From Deinococcus radiotolerans (lineage in GTDB: Bacteria; Deinococcota; Deinococci; Deinococcales; Deinococcaceae): a DNA stretch of 64,000 bases. The notes under the pieces are model-generated. The model searched no databases. It saw nothing but the letters and a program-made list of their open reading frames with translations, and had not been told where the DNA came from. A program made the position numbers and the translations under genes. How positions within the stretch are numbered: the first letter of the stretch is position 1; every line of letters begins with the position of its first letter. Shown here in pieces: positions 36,970 through 46,033 of this stretch. The DNA lies in assembly GCF_014647435.1 (NCBI RefSeq), contig NZ_BMPE01000010.1, positions 68,302 through 132,301 of the forward strand, given 5' to 3'.

Positions 36970-38001
36970 ATGACCGACGTCACCTGGCTGGCCCCCGACG
37001 ACCCCCGCTGGTCGGAGGTTCTCGCGCGCGTCCCCCACGACACGTACCACCTGCCCGGCTACGCGCGGGCCGCCGCGTGGCAGGAGGGCGGACGCGCCAC
37101 CGCCTTCTGGAGCCGCGGCATGGGCGGCGAACTCCTCGTGCCGCTGATCATCCGGCCCGTCCCGCAGCGGCCCGGGTGGTTCGACGCCGTCTCCCCCTAC
37201 GGGTACCCCGGGCCGCTGTGGCGCGGCGCGGCCGGCCCGGCCCAGCGGGCCCACTGGGCGGCGTTCGAGCAGGCCTGCCTCGCCGAGCGGCTGGTCAGCG
37301 TGTTCCTGCGCCTGCACCCCTTCCTGAGCAGCGCCGCCGACCCCGCCCAGGTACCCGGCACGCACGTCATGCACGGCGACATCTACGCCGTGGACCTGCG
37401 CCACTCCGACGACGAGTACCAGCGGCACATCCGCAAGAGCCACCGCCGCTTGATCCGCCGCCTGGAACACGCCGGATTCCAGATCGTGATGGACGACTGG
37501 ACGCACTTCAGCGGCTTCCTCACGCTGTACGGGCAGACCATGCGCCGGTTGCAGGCCAGCCGCTACTACCACCTGAGCCCGGACTACTTCGCCACGCTGC
37601 GCCGCGAACTGCCCGAACACCTGCACCTGATCTCCGCCGTCGACCCCACCGGGCGGCTCGCGGCGGCCGGACTGCTGCTCAGCTGCGGCGGCGCCGTGCA
37701 CTGCCACCTGGGCGGCGTGGACGAACCCTTCGTGACGAACAACCCCACCCGCCTGATCGACGCGCAGACCGTCCGCCTGCTGCGCGCCCAGGGCCGCACG
37801 CTGCTGAACCTGGGCGGCGGACTGGGCGGCGAGAACGACTCCCTGGCCGAGTACAAACGCGGCTTCGCCACCCACACGTACCCGTACGCCACCTGCCGCG
37901 TCGTCGTGAATCCGGCCGCGTACGCGCAGTTCAGTGCCGCCGCCGGGCACACGGCCTTCTTCCCGGCGTACCGCGCGCCCACCATGCCGCCCAGCCTCTG
38001 A
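36970..38001 (+). CDS. FemAB/GNAT-like aminoacyl or acyl transferase
   Basis: The 343-residue protein looks like a tandem-GNAT FemAB-type transferase. The N-terminal part has YHLPGYARAAAWQEGG and VSPYGYPGPLWRG, common in this family. The central IRKSHRRLIRRLEHAGF is the conserved K-x-R-R-x-I/L-x-K-A region, and the second lobe has the GGAVHCHLGG and NLGGGLGGENDSLAEYKRGF segments. Related proteins add amino acids to peptidoglycan, or acyl groups in EPS clusters. Together with the CapK- and CapA-like genes it may decorate the exopolysaccharide (inference). First gene of the plus arm. Confidence 0.75.
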   Translation: MTDVTWLAPDDPRWSEVLARVPHDTYHLPGYARAAAWQEGGRATAFWSRGMGGELLVPLIIRPVPQRPGWFDAVSPYGYPGPLWRGAAGPAQRAHWAAFEQACLAERLVSVFLRLHPFLSSAADPAQVPGTHVMHGDIYAVDLRHSDDEYQRHIRKSHRRLIRRLEHAGFQIVMDDWTHFSGFLTLYGQTMRRLQASRYYHLSPDYFATLRRELPEHLHLISAVDPTGRLAAAGLLLSCGGAVHCHLGGVDEPFVTNNPTRLIDAQTVRLLRAQGRTLLNLGGGLGGENDSLAEYKRGFATHTYPYATCRVVVNPAAYAQFSAAAGHTAFFPAYRAPTMPPSL

Positions 38002-38381
38002 CGGTAAGGGCCGCCGCACCGGCCTGCCCCGCTGACGCCCCCGCGACTCCTGAAGTCCGGGGGCACCGTTCTGACCCGGCGGGCTGGGTGGTGGCGCGTC
38101 ACCGGACGCCCGGGGTGCCGGGCGCCAGCCTCTTGACGTGGGCGGGACCCCCGCCGCGCGGCTCCCAGGTCCGCACGCCTGCTGTCCGCCCGGACGTGTC
38201 ACCGGTCACCCGGCGCTCCGGTATCGGGCTGATCTGCCCACTCGGTGGCGTCCCAGTGCACATTTACGTTTGTTCAACGCCGTCCTCATTACCGTGACGC
38301 TGTCCTCACCTCAAGGCCCCGGCATGCCGCCGGGGCGCGGCACCCACCGGCCCACCCCGCACAGCCAAAAGGAGCGGCGCG
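38002..38381. other. intergenic region / leader before the ugd operon
   Basis: The 380-base gap contains an AT-richer patch at about 38256-38300 (ATTTACGTTTGTTCAACG) likely to hold a promoter. A hairpin GCCCCGG (38316-38322) with CCGGGGC (38330-38336) lies 45 bases before the ugd start. The hairpin could be a leader element. No credible gene is seen. Confidence 0.45.
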
Positions 38382-39812
38382 ATGAACACACCAGCACTGG
38401 AACGGCCCACCCCGCACCCCCGGACGGGAGGCGCACACCCGGCGGCGCCGCTCGCGCAGGTGACCATCATCGGCTCCGGGTACGTGGGCCTGAACACCGG
38501 CGCGGTCCTGGCGTACCTGGGACACCCGGTGGTCATGGTGGACCGCGACGAGCAGCGCGTCCGTGACCTGCAGGCCGGGCAGCCCGTGATCTTCGAGGTG
38601 GGCCTGCCGGACCTGCTGAGTCAGACGCGCGCCCAGACGACGTTCACTACGGACCTGCGCGCGGGCGTCCGGGACGCGCAGGTGATCGTGATCGCGGTGG
38701 GCACGCCCCCCACCGCCTCCGGTGACGCGGATACCCGCGCGGTGGAGCAGGCCGCCCAGGAGATCGCCGAGGGCCTCCAGGACGGGCAGCGCTGCGTGGT
38801 GGTCGTGAAATCCACGGTGCCCATCGGCACGAACCGCCGCGTGAAGTCCGTCATTGACCGCGTTCTGCACGCGCGCGGGGTGCAGGCGCAGGTGCACTAT
38901 GCGTCCAACCCGGAGTTCCTGCGTGAGGGTATGGCCCTGCACGACACGCTGTACCCGGACCGGGTGGTGGTCGGCTCGGACGACCCGGAGGCCCTGAGGG
39001 CCCTGCAACAGCTGTACACGCCGATCCTGGAGCAGACGTTCACGCCCCCGCCCGGCCTGCCCCGCCCGGATCACAAGCCGCTGCCCACCCTGATGAGCAC
39101 GGACGCGACGAGCGCCGAGCTGGTGAAGTACGCCTCGAACGCGTTCCTGGCCGTGAAGATCAGTTTCATCAATGAGGTGGCGGGCCTGTGCGAGAAAGTC
39201 GGCGCGGACGTCAGCGAGGTGGCGCGCGGCATGGGCATGGACATCCGCATCGGCGCCGGGTTCCTTCAGGCGGGCGTCGGCTGGGGCGGCAGCTGCTTTC
39301 CCAAGGACGTCCTGGCCCTCCAGGCGGTCGCCGCGGAGTACGGGTACACCCTGCCGATCGTGCAGGCGGCCGGGGAGGTCAACCGCCGCCAGCGGGCGCA
39401 CATGCTTGAGCGCCTCCAGGACGCACTGAAGGTCCTGCGGGGGCGTCAGGTGGCGGTGCTGGGCCTGACCTTCAAGCCCGGCACCAGCGACCTGCGCGAG
39501 TCGCCGGGCCTGGACCTCATCCAGCAGCTGCTGCGCCGGGGCGCGCACGTACGCGCGCACGACCCGGTCGCGCTGAGCGGCGCGCAGGCGCTGTACCCGG
39601 ACCTGGACCTGGACTGGACGCCCAGCGTCGAGGCGGCCCTGAGCGGCGCGGACGCCGTGCTGCTGGCCACGGCGTGGCCGGAGTACCTGCACCTGGACTG
39701 GCTGGACCTGACGCGCCGCATGCGGACCCGCGTGGTGCTGGACGGCCGCAACGCGCTGCCCGCCGAACTGCTGCGCCAGGACGGCGTGGCGTACATGGGC
39801 GTGGGCCGATGA
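38382..39812 (+). CDS. ugd: UDP-glucose/nucleotide-sugar 6-dehydrogenase
   Basis: The 476-residue protein has a proline-rich N-terminal extension of about 25 residues, then the NAD site VTIIGSGYVGLNTGAVLAYLG. The central domain has ASNPEFLREGMA and the catalytic cysteine in GWGGSCFPKDVLALQ; the C-terminal Rossmann domain has VAVLGLTFKPGTSDLRESP. It oxidises UDP-glucose (or another UDP-sugar) to the uronic acid in two NAD-dependent steps. AAAAGGAG precedes ATG 38382. The stop overlaps the epimerase start (ATGA). Confidence 0.93.
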   Translation: MNTPALERPTPHPRTGGAHPAAPLAQVTIIGSGYVGLNTGAVLAYLGHPVVMVDRDEQRVRDLQAGQPVIFEVGLPDLLSQTRAQTTFTTDLRAGVRDAQVIVIAVGTPPTASGDADTRAVEQAAQEIAEGLQDGQRCVVVVKSTVPIGTNRRVKSVIDRVLHARGVQAQVHYASNPEFLREGMALHDTLYPDRVVVGSDDPEALRALQQLYTPILEQTFTPPPGLPRPDHKPLPTLMSTDATSAELVKYASNAFLAVKISFINEVAGLCEKVGADVSEVARGMGMDIRIGAGFLQAGVGWGGSCFPKDVLALQAVAAEYGYTLPIVQAAGEVNRRQRAHMLERLQDALKVLRGRQVAVLGLTFKPGTSDLRESPGLDLIQQLLRRGAHVRAHDPVALSGAQALYPDLDLDWTPSVEAALSGADAVLLATAWPEYLHLDWLDLTRRMRTRVVLDGRNALPAELLRQDGVAYMGVGR

Positions 39813-40825
39813 GCGCCGAGGATCTGTTCCGGTCGCACGCGCTGGTCACCGGGGGCGCGGGCTTCATCGGCAGTCACCTCGTGGACCGGCTGCTGGCCGA
39901 GGGGTGGCGGGTGACGGTGATCGACAATTTCGACCCGTTCTACGATCCGGCCATCAAGCGGCGGAACGTGGCCGAGCATCTGAACCACCCGGCGTACCAG
40001 CTGATCCCGGCGGACCTGCGCACCGACCCGGCCGAGCTGAGGCGGGCCATCCGCGGGGACGTGCACGTGTGCGTGCACCTGGCGGCGCTGGCGGGCGTGC
40101 GGCCCTCGTTCGCGCGGCCCACCGAGTACCTGGACGTGAACGTGGTCGGCACGCAGAACATGCTGGAACTGGCGCGGGCGCTGGGGGTGCGGCAATTCAT
40201 CTTCGCGTCGTCCAGCAGCGTGTACGGCACGTGCCCGTCGGTGCCCTGGCGGGAGGACGAGCGGAACCTGCACCCGATTAGTCCGTACGCGGCGAGCAAA
40301 CTCAGCGGTGAGCTGCTGGGGCAGGTGTGCGCGCACGTGTACGGCATCCGGTTCGTGGCGCTGCGGTTTTTCACGGTGTACGGCCCCCGGCAGCGGCCGG
40401 ACCTGGCCATTCACGCGTTCGCGCGGCGGATGCTCAACGGGCAGCCCATCAACGTGTTCGGCAACGGGCACAGCCGGCGTGACTACACGTACGTGCGGGA
40501 CATCGTGGACGGGATCGTGCAGGCCATCGAGTACGACCTGGAGCTGTTCAAGGTCATCAACCTGGGCAACAACCACACCATCAGCCTGATGGACATGATC
40601 GAGGTGCTTGAGGACGTGCTGGGCGTGCGCGCGCACCTGCGACACCTGCCCGAGCAGTTCGGGGACGTGCCGCAGACCTGGGCGGACGTGGAGGTCGCGC
40701 GCCGGCTGCTGGGGTACGCGCCGCGCACGCAGTTCTACGACGGGGTGCAGGCGTTCATGACGTGGTTGCGTGAGGATCTGGCGCTCAGTCCCCTACCGCA
40801 GCCGCACTCGGGGAGCAGCGCGTGA
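39809..40825 (+). CDS. NAD-dependent sugar-nucleotide epimerase (UDP-glucuronate 4-epimerase-like)
   Basis: The 338-residue extended SDR starts at ATG 39809 inside the ugd stop. HALVTGGAGFIGSHLVDRLL is the NAD loop, ASSSSVYGT carries the catalytic Ser, SPYAASKLSGELL the YxxxK, and FFTVYGPRQRPDLAI the sugar-binding segment, matching UDP-glucuronate 4-epimerases. Directly following ugd, it likely converts UDP-glucuronate to UDP-galacturonate. A dehydratase activity is less likely but not excluded. Confidence 0.88.
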   Translation: MSAEDLFRSHALVTGGAGFIGSHLVDRLLAEGWRVTVIDNFDPFYDPAIKRRNVAEHLNHPAYQLIPADLRTDPAELRRAIRGDVHVCVHLAALAGVRPSFARPTEYLDVNVVGTQNMLELARALGVRQFIFASSSSVYGTCPSVPWREDERNLHPISPYAASKLSGELLGQVCAHVYGIRFVALRFFTVYGPRQRPDLAIHAFARRMLNGQPINVFGNGHSRRDYTYVRDIVDGIVQAIEYDLELFKVINLGNNHTISLMDMIEVLEDVLGVRAHLRHLPEQFGDVPQTWADVEVARRLLGYAPRTQFYDGVQAFMTWLREDLALSPLPQPHSGSSA

Positions 40826-43047
40826 AGGGCGGGCGCACGGCGCTGTTCCTGCCCGGCCTGCACGGCGGGGGCGCGGAGCGCGTGATGGTGCAGCTGGCGG
40901 CGTCGCTGGCCGCGCGGGGGCAGGCGGTGGACCTGGTGGTCGCCTCGGCGGTCGGGCCGTACCTGAAAGACGTTCCGCCGCAGGTGCGGCTGGTGGATCT
41001 GCGCGCGGGCCGGGTTGTACTGTCCCTGCCGCGCCTGGTGGCGTACCTGCGCCGCACGCGGCCGCGGGTGCTGCTGTCCACGCTGGAACACGCCAACGTC
41101 GCAGCGGTCCTGGCCGGGCGGATGACCGGCGTGCCGGTGGTGCTGCGCGAGGCGAACGTCCTGCACCGCAGCGCCGCCGGCCTGCGGGCGCGGCTGCTGC
41201 CCGCCCTGATGCGCGCCGCCTACCCGCGCGCGCAGCACGTGGTGGCCGTGTCGGGCAGCGTGGCGCAGAGCCTGCGCACGCTGGGCGTCCCGCCCGGCCA
41301 GGTCAGCGTGATCGACAATCCCGTCATCACGGCGCAGTTCCCGGCGCTGCTGGCCGCGCCCCTGGACGACCCGTGGTTCCAGCCCGGAAGCCCGCCGGTG
41401 GTGCTGGGCGCGGGGCGGCTGGAGCTGCAGAAGGATTTCGCCACGCTGATCCGGGCGTTCGCGCAGGTCCGGGCGGCGCGCCCAGCGCGTCTGATCATCC
41501 TGGGTGAGGGCCAGGACCGCGGGCCGCTGGAGGCCCTGATCCATGAGCTGGGCGTGCAGGACGACGTGCGCCTGCCCGGATTCCGGGCGGACATCCTGGC
41601 GTTCATGGCGCGGGCGCACACCTTCGCGCTGACCTCCCAGTTCGAGGGTCTGCCCGGCACCCTGATTCAGGCGCTGGCGGCCGGGTGCGCGGCCGTGGCG
41701 ACCGACGCGCCGGGCGGCTCGCGGGAGGTCTTGCAGGGCGGCTCGCACGGGCACCTGGTGCCGGTGGGGGACGTGTCGGCGCTGGCCTCGGCGCTGCACG
41801 CCACGCTGGACCGCCCCCGCCCGGGCCCGCCGGGAGGCGGGGCTCTGGACCGCTACCGCGAGGAGGTGTCCGCCGAGCAGTACGTGCGCGTGCTGGACCG
41901 CGCCGCGGCCGGGAACCCGCCCGGGTGTGCGGAGCGGCACCTGGCGCTGCTCGTGACCAGCCTCTCGTACGGGGGCGCGCAGACGCAGGTGGTTGAACTG
42001 GCCCGGCGGTTCCGGGCGCGCGGCTGGCGCGTGACGCTGCTGTCCATGCTGCCGCCCGAGGCCTTCGAAGAGGACCTGCGCCGCAGCGGCATCGAGGTGG
42101 TCTCGCTGAACATGCGCCGCGGGGTGCCCAGCGTCCGCGCGTGGTGGCAGCTGGTGCGCTGGCTGCGGCGCGAGCGGCCCAGCACGCTGCACAGCCACAT
42201 GGTGCACGCCAACCTGCTGGCACGCCTGGCGCGGCGGCCCGGCCGGGTCGGGCAGCTGATCTGCACCGCGCACAACATCATCGAGGGCGGGCGGACCCGT
42301 GAACTGGCGTACCGGCTCACCGATCCATGGTGCGACCTGACCACGAACGTCAGCCGGGCGGCCACGCAGCGGTACGTGCAGGTGGGCGCCGTGCCCGCCG
42401 GTCAGATCCTGTACGTGCCCAACGGTGTGGACCCGGCCACGTTCCGCCCCGACCCGCGGCGCCGCCACGAGACCCGCGCGGCCCTGAAGCTGGGCGGCGC
42501 GTTCACGTGGCTGGCTGTGGGCCGCTTCGAGGACGCCAAGGATTACCCCAACCTGCTGCGCGCGTTCGCGCAGGTGCAGGCGGGGGCGCCCGGCGCGCAG
42601 CTGCTGCTGGTCGGCGATGGCCCCACCCGCCCGGCCGCGCAGGCCCAGGTGCGCGACCTGGGTCTGAACGCCCACGTGCAGTTCCTGGGCCTGCGCGGGG
42701 ACGTGCCGGCCCTGATGAACGCCGCGGACGGGTACGTGCTGTCGTCCCGCTGGGAGGGGCTCCCGATGGTGCTGCTGGAAGCGCTGGCGAGCGGGCTGCC
42801 CATCGTGACGACCGACGTGGGCGGCACCCGTGAACTGGTGCGGCCGGGCGGCGGCCTGCTGGTGCCGCCCATGGACAGCGGCGCGCTGGCCCGCGCGATG
42901 CTGCACCTGATGACCCTGCCCGCCGAGCAGCGCGCCCGCTGGAGCGAGCAGGGCCTGCACCTGATGCAGGAGGAGTACGCCATCGACGAGGTGGTTCGCA
43001 CGTGGGAGGGCCTGTACGAGTCCCGCGCCGGAGGGCACCATGCCTAA
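40822..43047 (+). CDS. two-headed glycosyltransferase (tandem GT4 fusion)
   Basis: The 741-residue protein holds two complete GT-B enzymes of the GT4 type. The first (about 1-365) opens FLPGLHGGGAERVMVQLA and has LTSQFEGLPGTLIQALA. The second (about 370-741) opens ALLVTSLSYGGAQTQVVELA and has LSSRWEGLPMVLLEALA. Each has its own EX7E-type region. The two are about normal length, so this is a true fusion, not a frameshift artefact. It starts at GTG 40822 overlapping the epimerase stop. It probably adds two successive sugars to the repeat unit. Confidence 0.9.
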   Translation: MKGGRTALFLPGLHGGGAERVMVQLAASLAARGQAVDLVVASAVGPYLKDVPPQVRLVDLRAGRVVLSLPRLVAYLRRTRPRVLLSTLEHANVAAVLAGRMTGVPVVLREANVLHRSAAGLRARLLPALMRAAYPRAQHVVAVSGSVAQSLRTLGVPPGQVSVIDNPVITAQFPALLAAPLDDPWFQPGSPPVVLGAGRLELQKDFATLIRAFAQVRAARPARLIILGEGQDRGPLEALIHELGVQDDVRLPGFRADILAFMARAHTFALTSQFEGLPGTLIQALAAGCAAVATDAPGGSREVLQGGSHGHLVPVGDVSALASALHATLDRPRPGPPGGGALDRYREEVSAEQYVRVLDRAAAGNPPGCAERHLALLVTSLSYGGAQTQVVELARRFRARGWRVTLLSMLPPEAFEEDLRRSGIEVVSLNMRRGVPSVRAWWQLVRWLRRERPSTLHSHMVHANLLARLARRPGRVGQLICTAHNIIEGGRTRELAYRLTDPWCDLTTNVSRAATQRYVQVGAVPAGQILYVPNGVDPATFRPDPRRRHETRAALKLGGAFTWLAVGRFEDAKDYPNLLRAFAQVQAGAPGAQLLLVGDGPTRPAAQAQVRDLGLNAHVQFLGLRGDVPALMNAADGYVLSSRWEGLPMVLLEALASGLPIVTTDVGGTRELVRPGGGLLVPPMDSGALARAMLHLMTLPAEQRARWSEQGLHLMQEEYAIDEVVRTWEGLYESRAGGHHA

Positions 43048-44209
43048 ACTGCTGATGGTCACCACGATTCCCGAGACGCTGGAGTCGTTCCTGCTGCCCT
43101 ACGCGCTGCATTTCCGGCAGAGCGGCTGGCAGGTGGACGCCCTGGCCGGCGGGTCCTTCGAGCCCTTCCCCTGGCGCGAGACGCATTTTCATCACACGCA
43201 TCAGGTCACGTGGTCGCGCTCGCCGCTGCACGCCGGGAATTTCCTGGGCACGCCGGGCCGCATCCGGCAGCTGGTGCGGCGCGAGGGGTACGACATCGTG
43301 CACGTGCACACGCCCGTCGCGGCGTTCGTGACTCGCATGGCCCTGGGCAGCCTGCCGCGCGCGCAGCGCCCGCGGGTGGTGTACACCGCGCACGGCTTTC
43401 ACTTCCACCCGAAGGGCCGCCCGCTGCGCAACGCGGCGTTCGTCACGCTGGAGTGGCTGGCGGGGCACTTCACGGATGACCTGGTCGTCATGAGCGAGGC
43501 GGATGAGGCGGCCGCCCGGGCGTTCGGGCTCGTGCCGCGCGGGCACCTGCACCGCATGCCTGGGATCGGCCTGGACCTTCAGCACTACAGCGCCGAGCCA
43601 CTCCCCCCGGCCGCCCTGGTGGACGCCCGGCGCGGCTGGGGGGAAGGCGGCCGCCCGTACCTGCTGGCCGTGGCGGAATTCATTCCCCGCAAGCGGCACG
43701 CGGACCTCCTGACCGCGTTCGCGCGGCTCGGTCCGGAGTGGCCGCAGTTGCAGCTGGCGCTGGCCGGGCGGGGCGCGCTGGAAGCTGACCTGCGCGCGCA
43801 GGTGCAGGCGCTGGGCCTCACGGACCGGGTGCATTTCCTGGGGTTCAGGCGGGACATTCCCGCGCTCCTTCAGGGCGCGGCGGCCGTGGTCCTGACCAGC
43901 GAGCAGGAGGGCCTGCCGCGCTGCCTGCTGGAAGCCATGAGCGCCGGGACGCCCATCGTGGCAACCCGCATCCGGGGCGTGGTGGACCTCCTCGAGGGGC
44001 AGCTGGGCCTGATGTACGACGTTGGGGACGTGAACGCGCTGGAGGCGGCCCTGCGGGACGTGCTGCGCGACCCGGCAGCCGCGCAGGCCCGCGCCCAGGC
44101 GGCCCGGGCAGGCATGCTGCGCTACGACGTGCAGCACCTGATTCAGCTGCACGAACACCTGTACGCGTCAGCGCCCGCCACCGTGCGCGCCGGGGTGCGC
44201 CATGCCTAG
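43040..44209 (+). CDS. GT4 family glycosyltransferase
   Basis: The 389-residue protein has the GT-B fold with an N-terminal MVTTIPETLESFLLPYALHF and GTPGRIRQLVRREGYDIVHVHTPV. The donor domain holds AVAEFIPRKRHADLLTAF and VLTSEQEGLPRCLLEAMSAG (EX7E). The VHVHTPVAAF segment is frequent in capsular transferases that act after a PglC-type initiating enzyme. It overlaps the preceding gene by 8 bases and the following one by 8 bases. Confidence 0.9.
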   Translation: MPKLLMVTTIPETLESFLLPYALHFRQSGWQVDALAGGSFEPFPWRETHFHHTHQVTWSRSPLHAGNFLGTPGRIRQLVRREGYDIVHVHTPVAAFVTRMALGSLPRAQRPRVVYTAHGFHFHPKGRPLRNAAFVTLEWLAGHFTDDLVVMSEADEAAARAFGLVPRGHLHRMPGIGLDLQHYSAEPLPPAALVDARRGWGEGGRPYLLAVAEFIPRKRHADLLTAFARLGPEWPQLQLALAGRGALEADLRAQVQALGLTDRVHFLGFRRDIPALLQGAAAVVLTSEQEGLPRCLLEAMSAGTPIVATRIRGVVDLLEGQLGLMYDVGDVNALEAALRDVLRDPAAAQARAQAARAGMLRYDVQHLIQLHEHLYASAPATVRAGVRHA

Positions 44210-44882
44210 CGCCGCCCGGTCCCCCGATCCGTACCGGGGCAAACGGCTGCTGGACGTGCTGGTGGCCGGCACGCTGCTGCTGCTGACCTGGCCGGTCCTG
44301 CTGCTCATCGCGCTGGCCGTGCGGGTGCAGCTGGGGTCACCCGTGCTGTTCCGGCAGGTGCGGCCCGGGTTTCAGGGCGCACCGTTCACCCTGCTGAAAT
44401 TCCGGACCATGCGGGACCTGCGGGACGCCAGCGGCGAACTTCTGCCGGACGCCGCACGGCTCAGCCGCTTCGGGCAGTGGCTGCGGGCCACGTCCCTGGA
44501 CGAACTGCCCGAACTGCTGAACGTGCTGCGTGGGGACATGAGCCTGATCGGCCCCCGGCCGCTGCTGCTGGAGTACCTGCCCCGCTACGACCGCGAGCAG
44601 GCCCGCCGGCACGACGTCCGCCCGGGCCTGACCGGCTGGGCCCAGGTGAACGGCCGCCACGAGCTGAGCTGGGAGGACCGCTTCACGTTGGACGTGTGGT
44701 ACGTCACGCACGCCAGCCTGCTCCTCGACCTGCGCATCGCCCTGCGCACGGCCACGCAGATCTCCCGGCGCGCCGGGGTCCGCCCGGCCGGCCATCCAGA
44801 CACCACTGACTTTCTCGGGACCGCCCCGCACCTGTCACGCCAGCTGGTGCCCGCCCCCTCTCACCAAAGGACTCAGCCATGA
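44202..44882 (+). CDS. polyprenyl-phosphate sugar-1-phosphate transferase (PglC-like)
   Basis: The 226-residue protein is a small monotopic phosphoglycosyl transferase: a single hydrophobic hairpin helix (about 13-40, LLDVLVAGTLLLLTWPVLLL), then FTLLKFRTMRDL, the catalytic Asp-Glu in SLDELPELLNVLRGDMSLIGPRP, and PGLTGWAQVNGR. It has no N-terminal Wzx-like four-helix domain. It would start repeat-unit assembly by moving a sugar-1-phosphate, likely a 4-amino-dideoxy sugar, to undecaprenyl phosphate. A second such gene lies at 46034. Confidence 0.9.
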   Translation: MPSAARSPDPYRGKRLLDVLVAGTLLLLTWPVLLLIALAVRVQLGSPVLFRQVRPGFQGAPFTLLKFRTMRDLRDASGELLPDAARLSRFGQWLRATSLDELPELLNVLRGDMSLIGPRPLLLEYLPRYDREQARRHDVRPGLTGWAQVNGRHELSWEDRFTLDVWYVTHASLLLDLRIALRTATQISRRAGVRPAGHPDTTDFLGTAPHLSRQLVPAPSHQRTQP

Positions 44883-46033
44883 CGTACGCCATGCCCCTGC
44901 CCACTGAACCGGACGTTCGACTCCAACCTGACCTGCAGATGGCCGCGGCGGACATCAATGAGGATGACATCCAGGCGGTCATGGGCGTGCTGCGTTCCGG
45001 GCGCCTGGCCCTGGGGGACTGGGCGGGCATCTTCGAGCAGCGCGTGGCGGAGTTCGTGGGGGTCCGGCACGCCATCTGCGTGAATTCCGGGACGGCGGCG
45101 CTGCACCTGATCGTGCGGGGCCTGGGCCTGGGCCCGGGGGATGAGGTGATCGTCCCGTCGTTCACGTTCGCCGCCAGCGTGAACGCGCTGCTGTACGAGG
45201 GCGTCACGCCGGTGTTCGCGGACATCACGCCCGACACGTTCAACCTCGACCCGGCGGACGTGCGGGCGCGCGTGACCCCCAGGACCCGCGCGGTCATGGT
45301 GGTGGACGTGTTCGGCCACCCGGCCCCCTGGGCCGAGCTGGAGCAGGTGGCCGAGGAGTTCAACCTGATGCTGCTCGATGACTGCTGCGAGGCGCTGGGC
45401 AGCGCCATCGGCGAGCGGCGGCTCGGCTCGCTGGGCCGGGCGGGAGCGTTCGCGTTCTACCCGAACAAGCAGATCACCTCGGGCGAGGGGGGCATGATCG
45501 TCACCAACGACGACCAGCTGGCCCAGGCGGCGCGCAGCATGGCCAATCAGGGTCGGCCCGCCATGGGTGCGTGGCTGGAGCACGAGCGGCTGGGCTTCAA
45601 CTACCGCCTGGATGAGATGTCGGCCGCGCTGGGCGCGTCGCAGATGCAGCGGCTGCCGCAGCTGCTTGCGCGCCGGCGCGAGGTGGCGGCCCTGTACACC
45701 CGGCGGCTGGCGCCGCTGCCGAACGTGCGGGTGCCGGTCACGCGGCCCGGCGTGGTCGTCAGTCCCTTCGTGTACGTGGTGACGCTGACCGGGACCGCCC
45801 CGCACCGCGATGAGGTCATGAAGCGGCTGGCTGCGCAGGGTGTGCCCAGCCGCGGGTACTTCGCGCCGCTGCACCAGCAGCCGTACATGCAGGGGTACGC
45901 GGCCCCGGCGTGCCTGCCGGTCACCGAGGACGTCTGCGCCCGGACGATTGCCCTGCCCTTCCATCATCAGCTGGGCGAGGCGGACATCGAGCGGATCGCG
46001 CAGGCGCTGCAGGTTGCGGTGGCGGTGAGCTGA
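44879..46033 (+). CDS. DegT/DnrJ/EryC1-type PLP sugar aminotransferase
   Basis: The 384-residue protein begins with a short tail and then the fold-type I aminotransferase: VNSGTAALHLIVRGLGLGPG, EVIVPSFTFAASVNALLYEG, LLDDCCEALGS, and the PLP-binding Lys197 in FYPNKQITSGEGG. It fits the PglE/PseC/ArnB group that transfers an amino group from glutamate to a UDP-4-keto sugar. The product of the dehydratase at 34768-36588 is the obvious substrate. Starts in overlap (ATGA) with the transferase upstream. Confidence 0.92.
   Translation: MTYAMPLPTEPDVRLQPDLQMAAADINEDDIQAVMGVLRSGRLALGDWAGIFEQRVAEFVGVRHAICVNSGTAALHLIVRGLGLGPGDEVIVPSFTFAASVNALLYEGVTPVFADITPDTFNLDPADVRARVTPRTRAVMVVDVFGHPAPWAELEQVAEEFNLMLLDDCCEALGSAIGERRLGSLGRAGAFAFYPNKQITSGEGGMIVTNDDQLAQAARSMANQGRPAMGAWLEHERLGFNYRLDEMSAALGASQMQRLPQLLARRREVAALYTRRLAPLPNVRVPVTRPGVVVSPFVYVVTLTGTAPHRDEVMKRLAAQGVPSRGYFAPLHQQPYMQGYAAPACLPVTEDVCARTIALPFHHQLGEADIERIAQALQVAVAVS

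Noticed and set aside
36843..38297. 484-codon frame across the FemAB-like gene
   Set aside because: Arg/Pro-rich shadow; the FemAB-like frame has the conserved segments.
40735..43065. 776-codon frame antisense to the double glycosyltransferase
   Set aside because: His/Gln/Arg-rich shadow without motifs.
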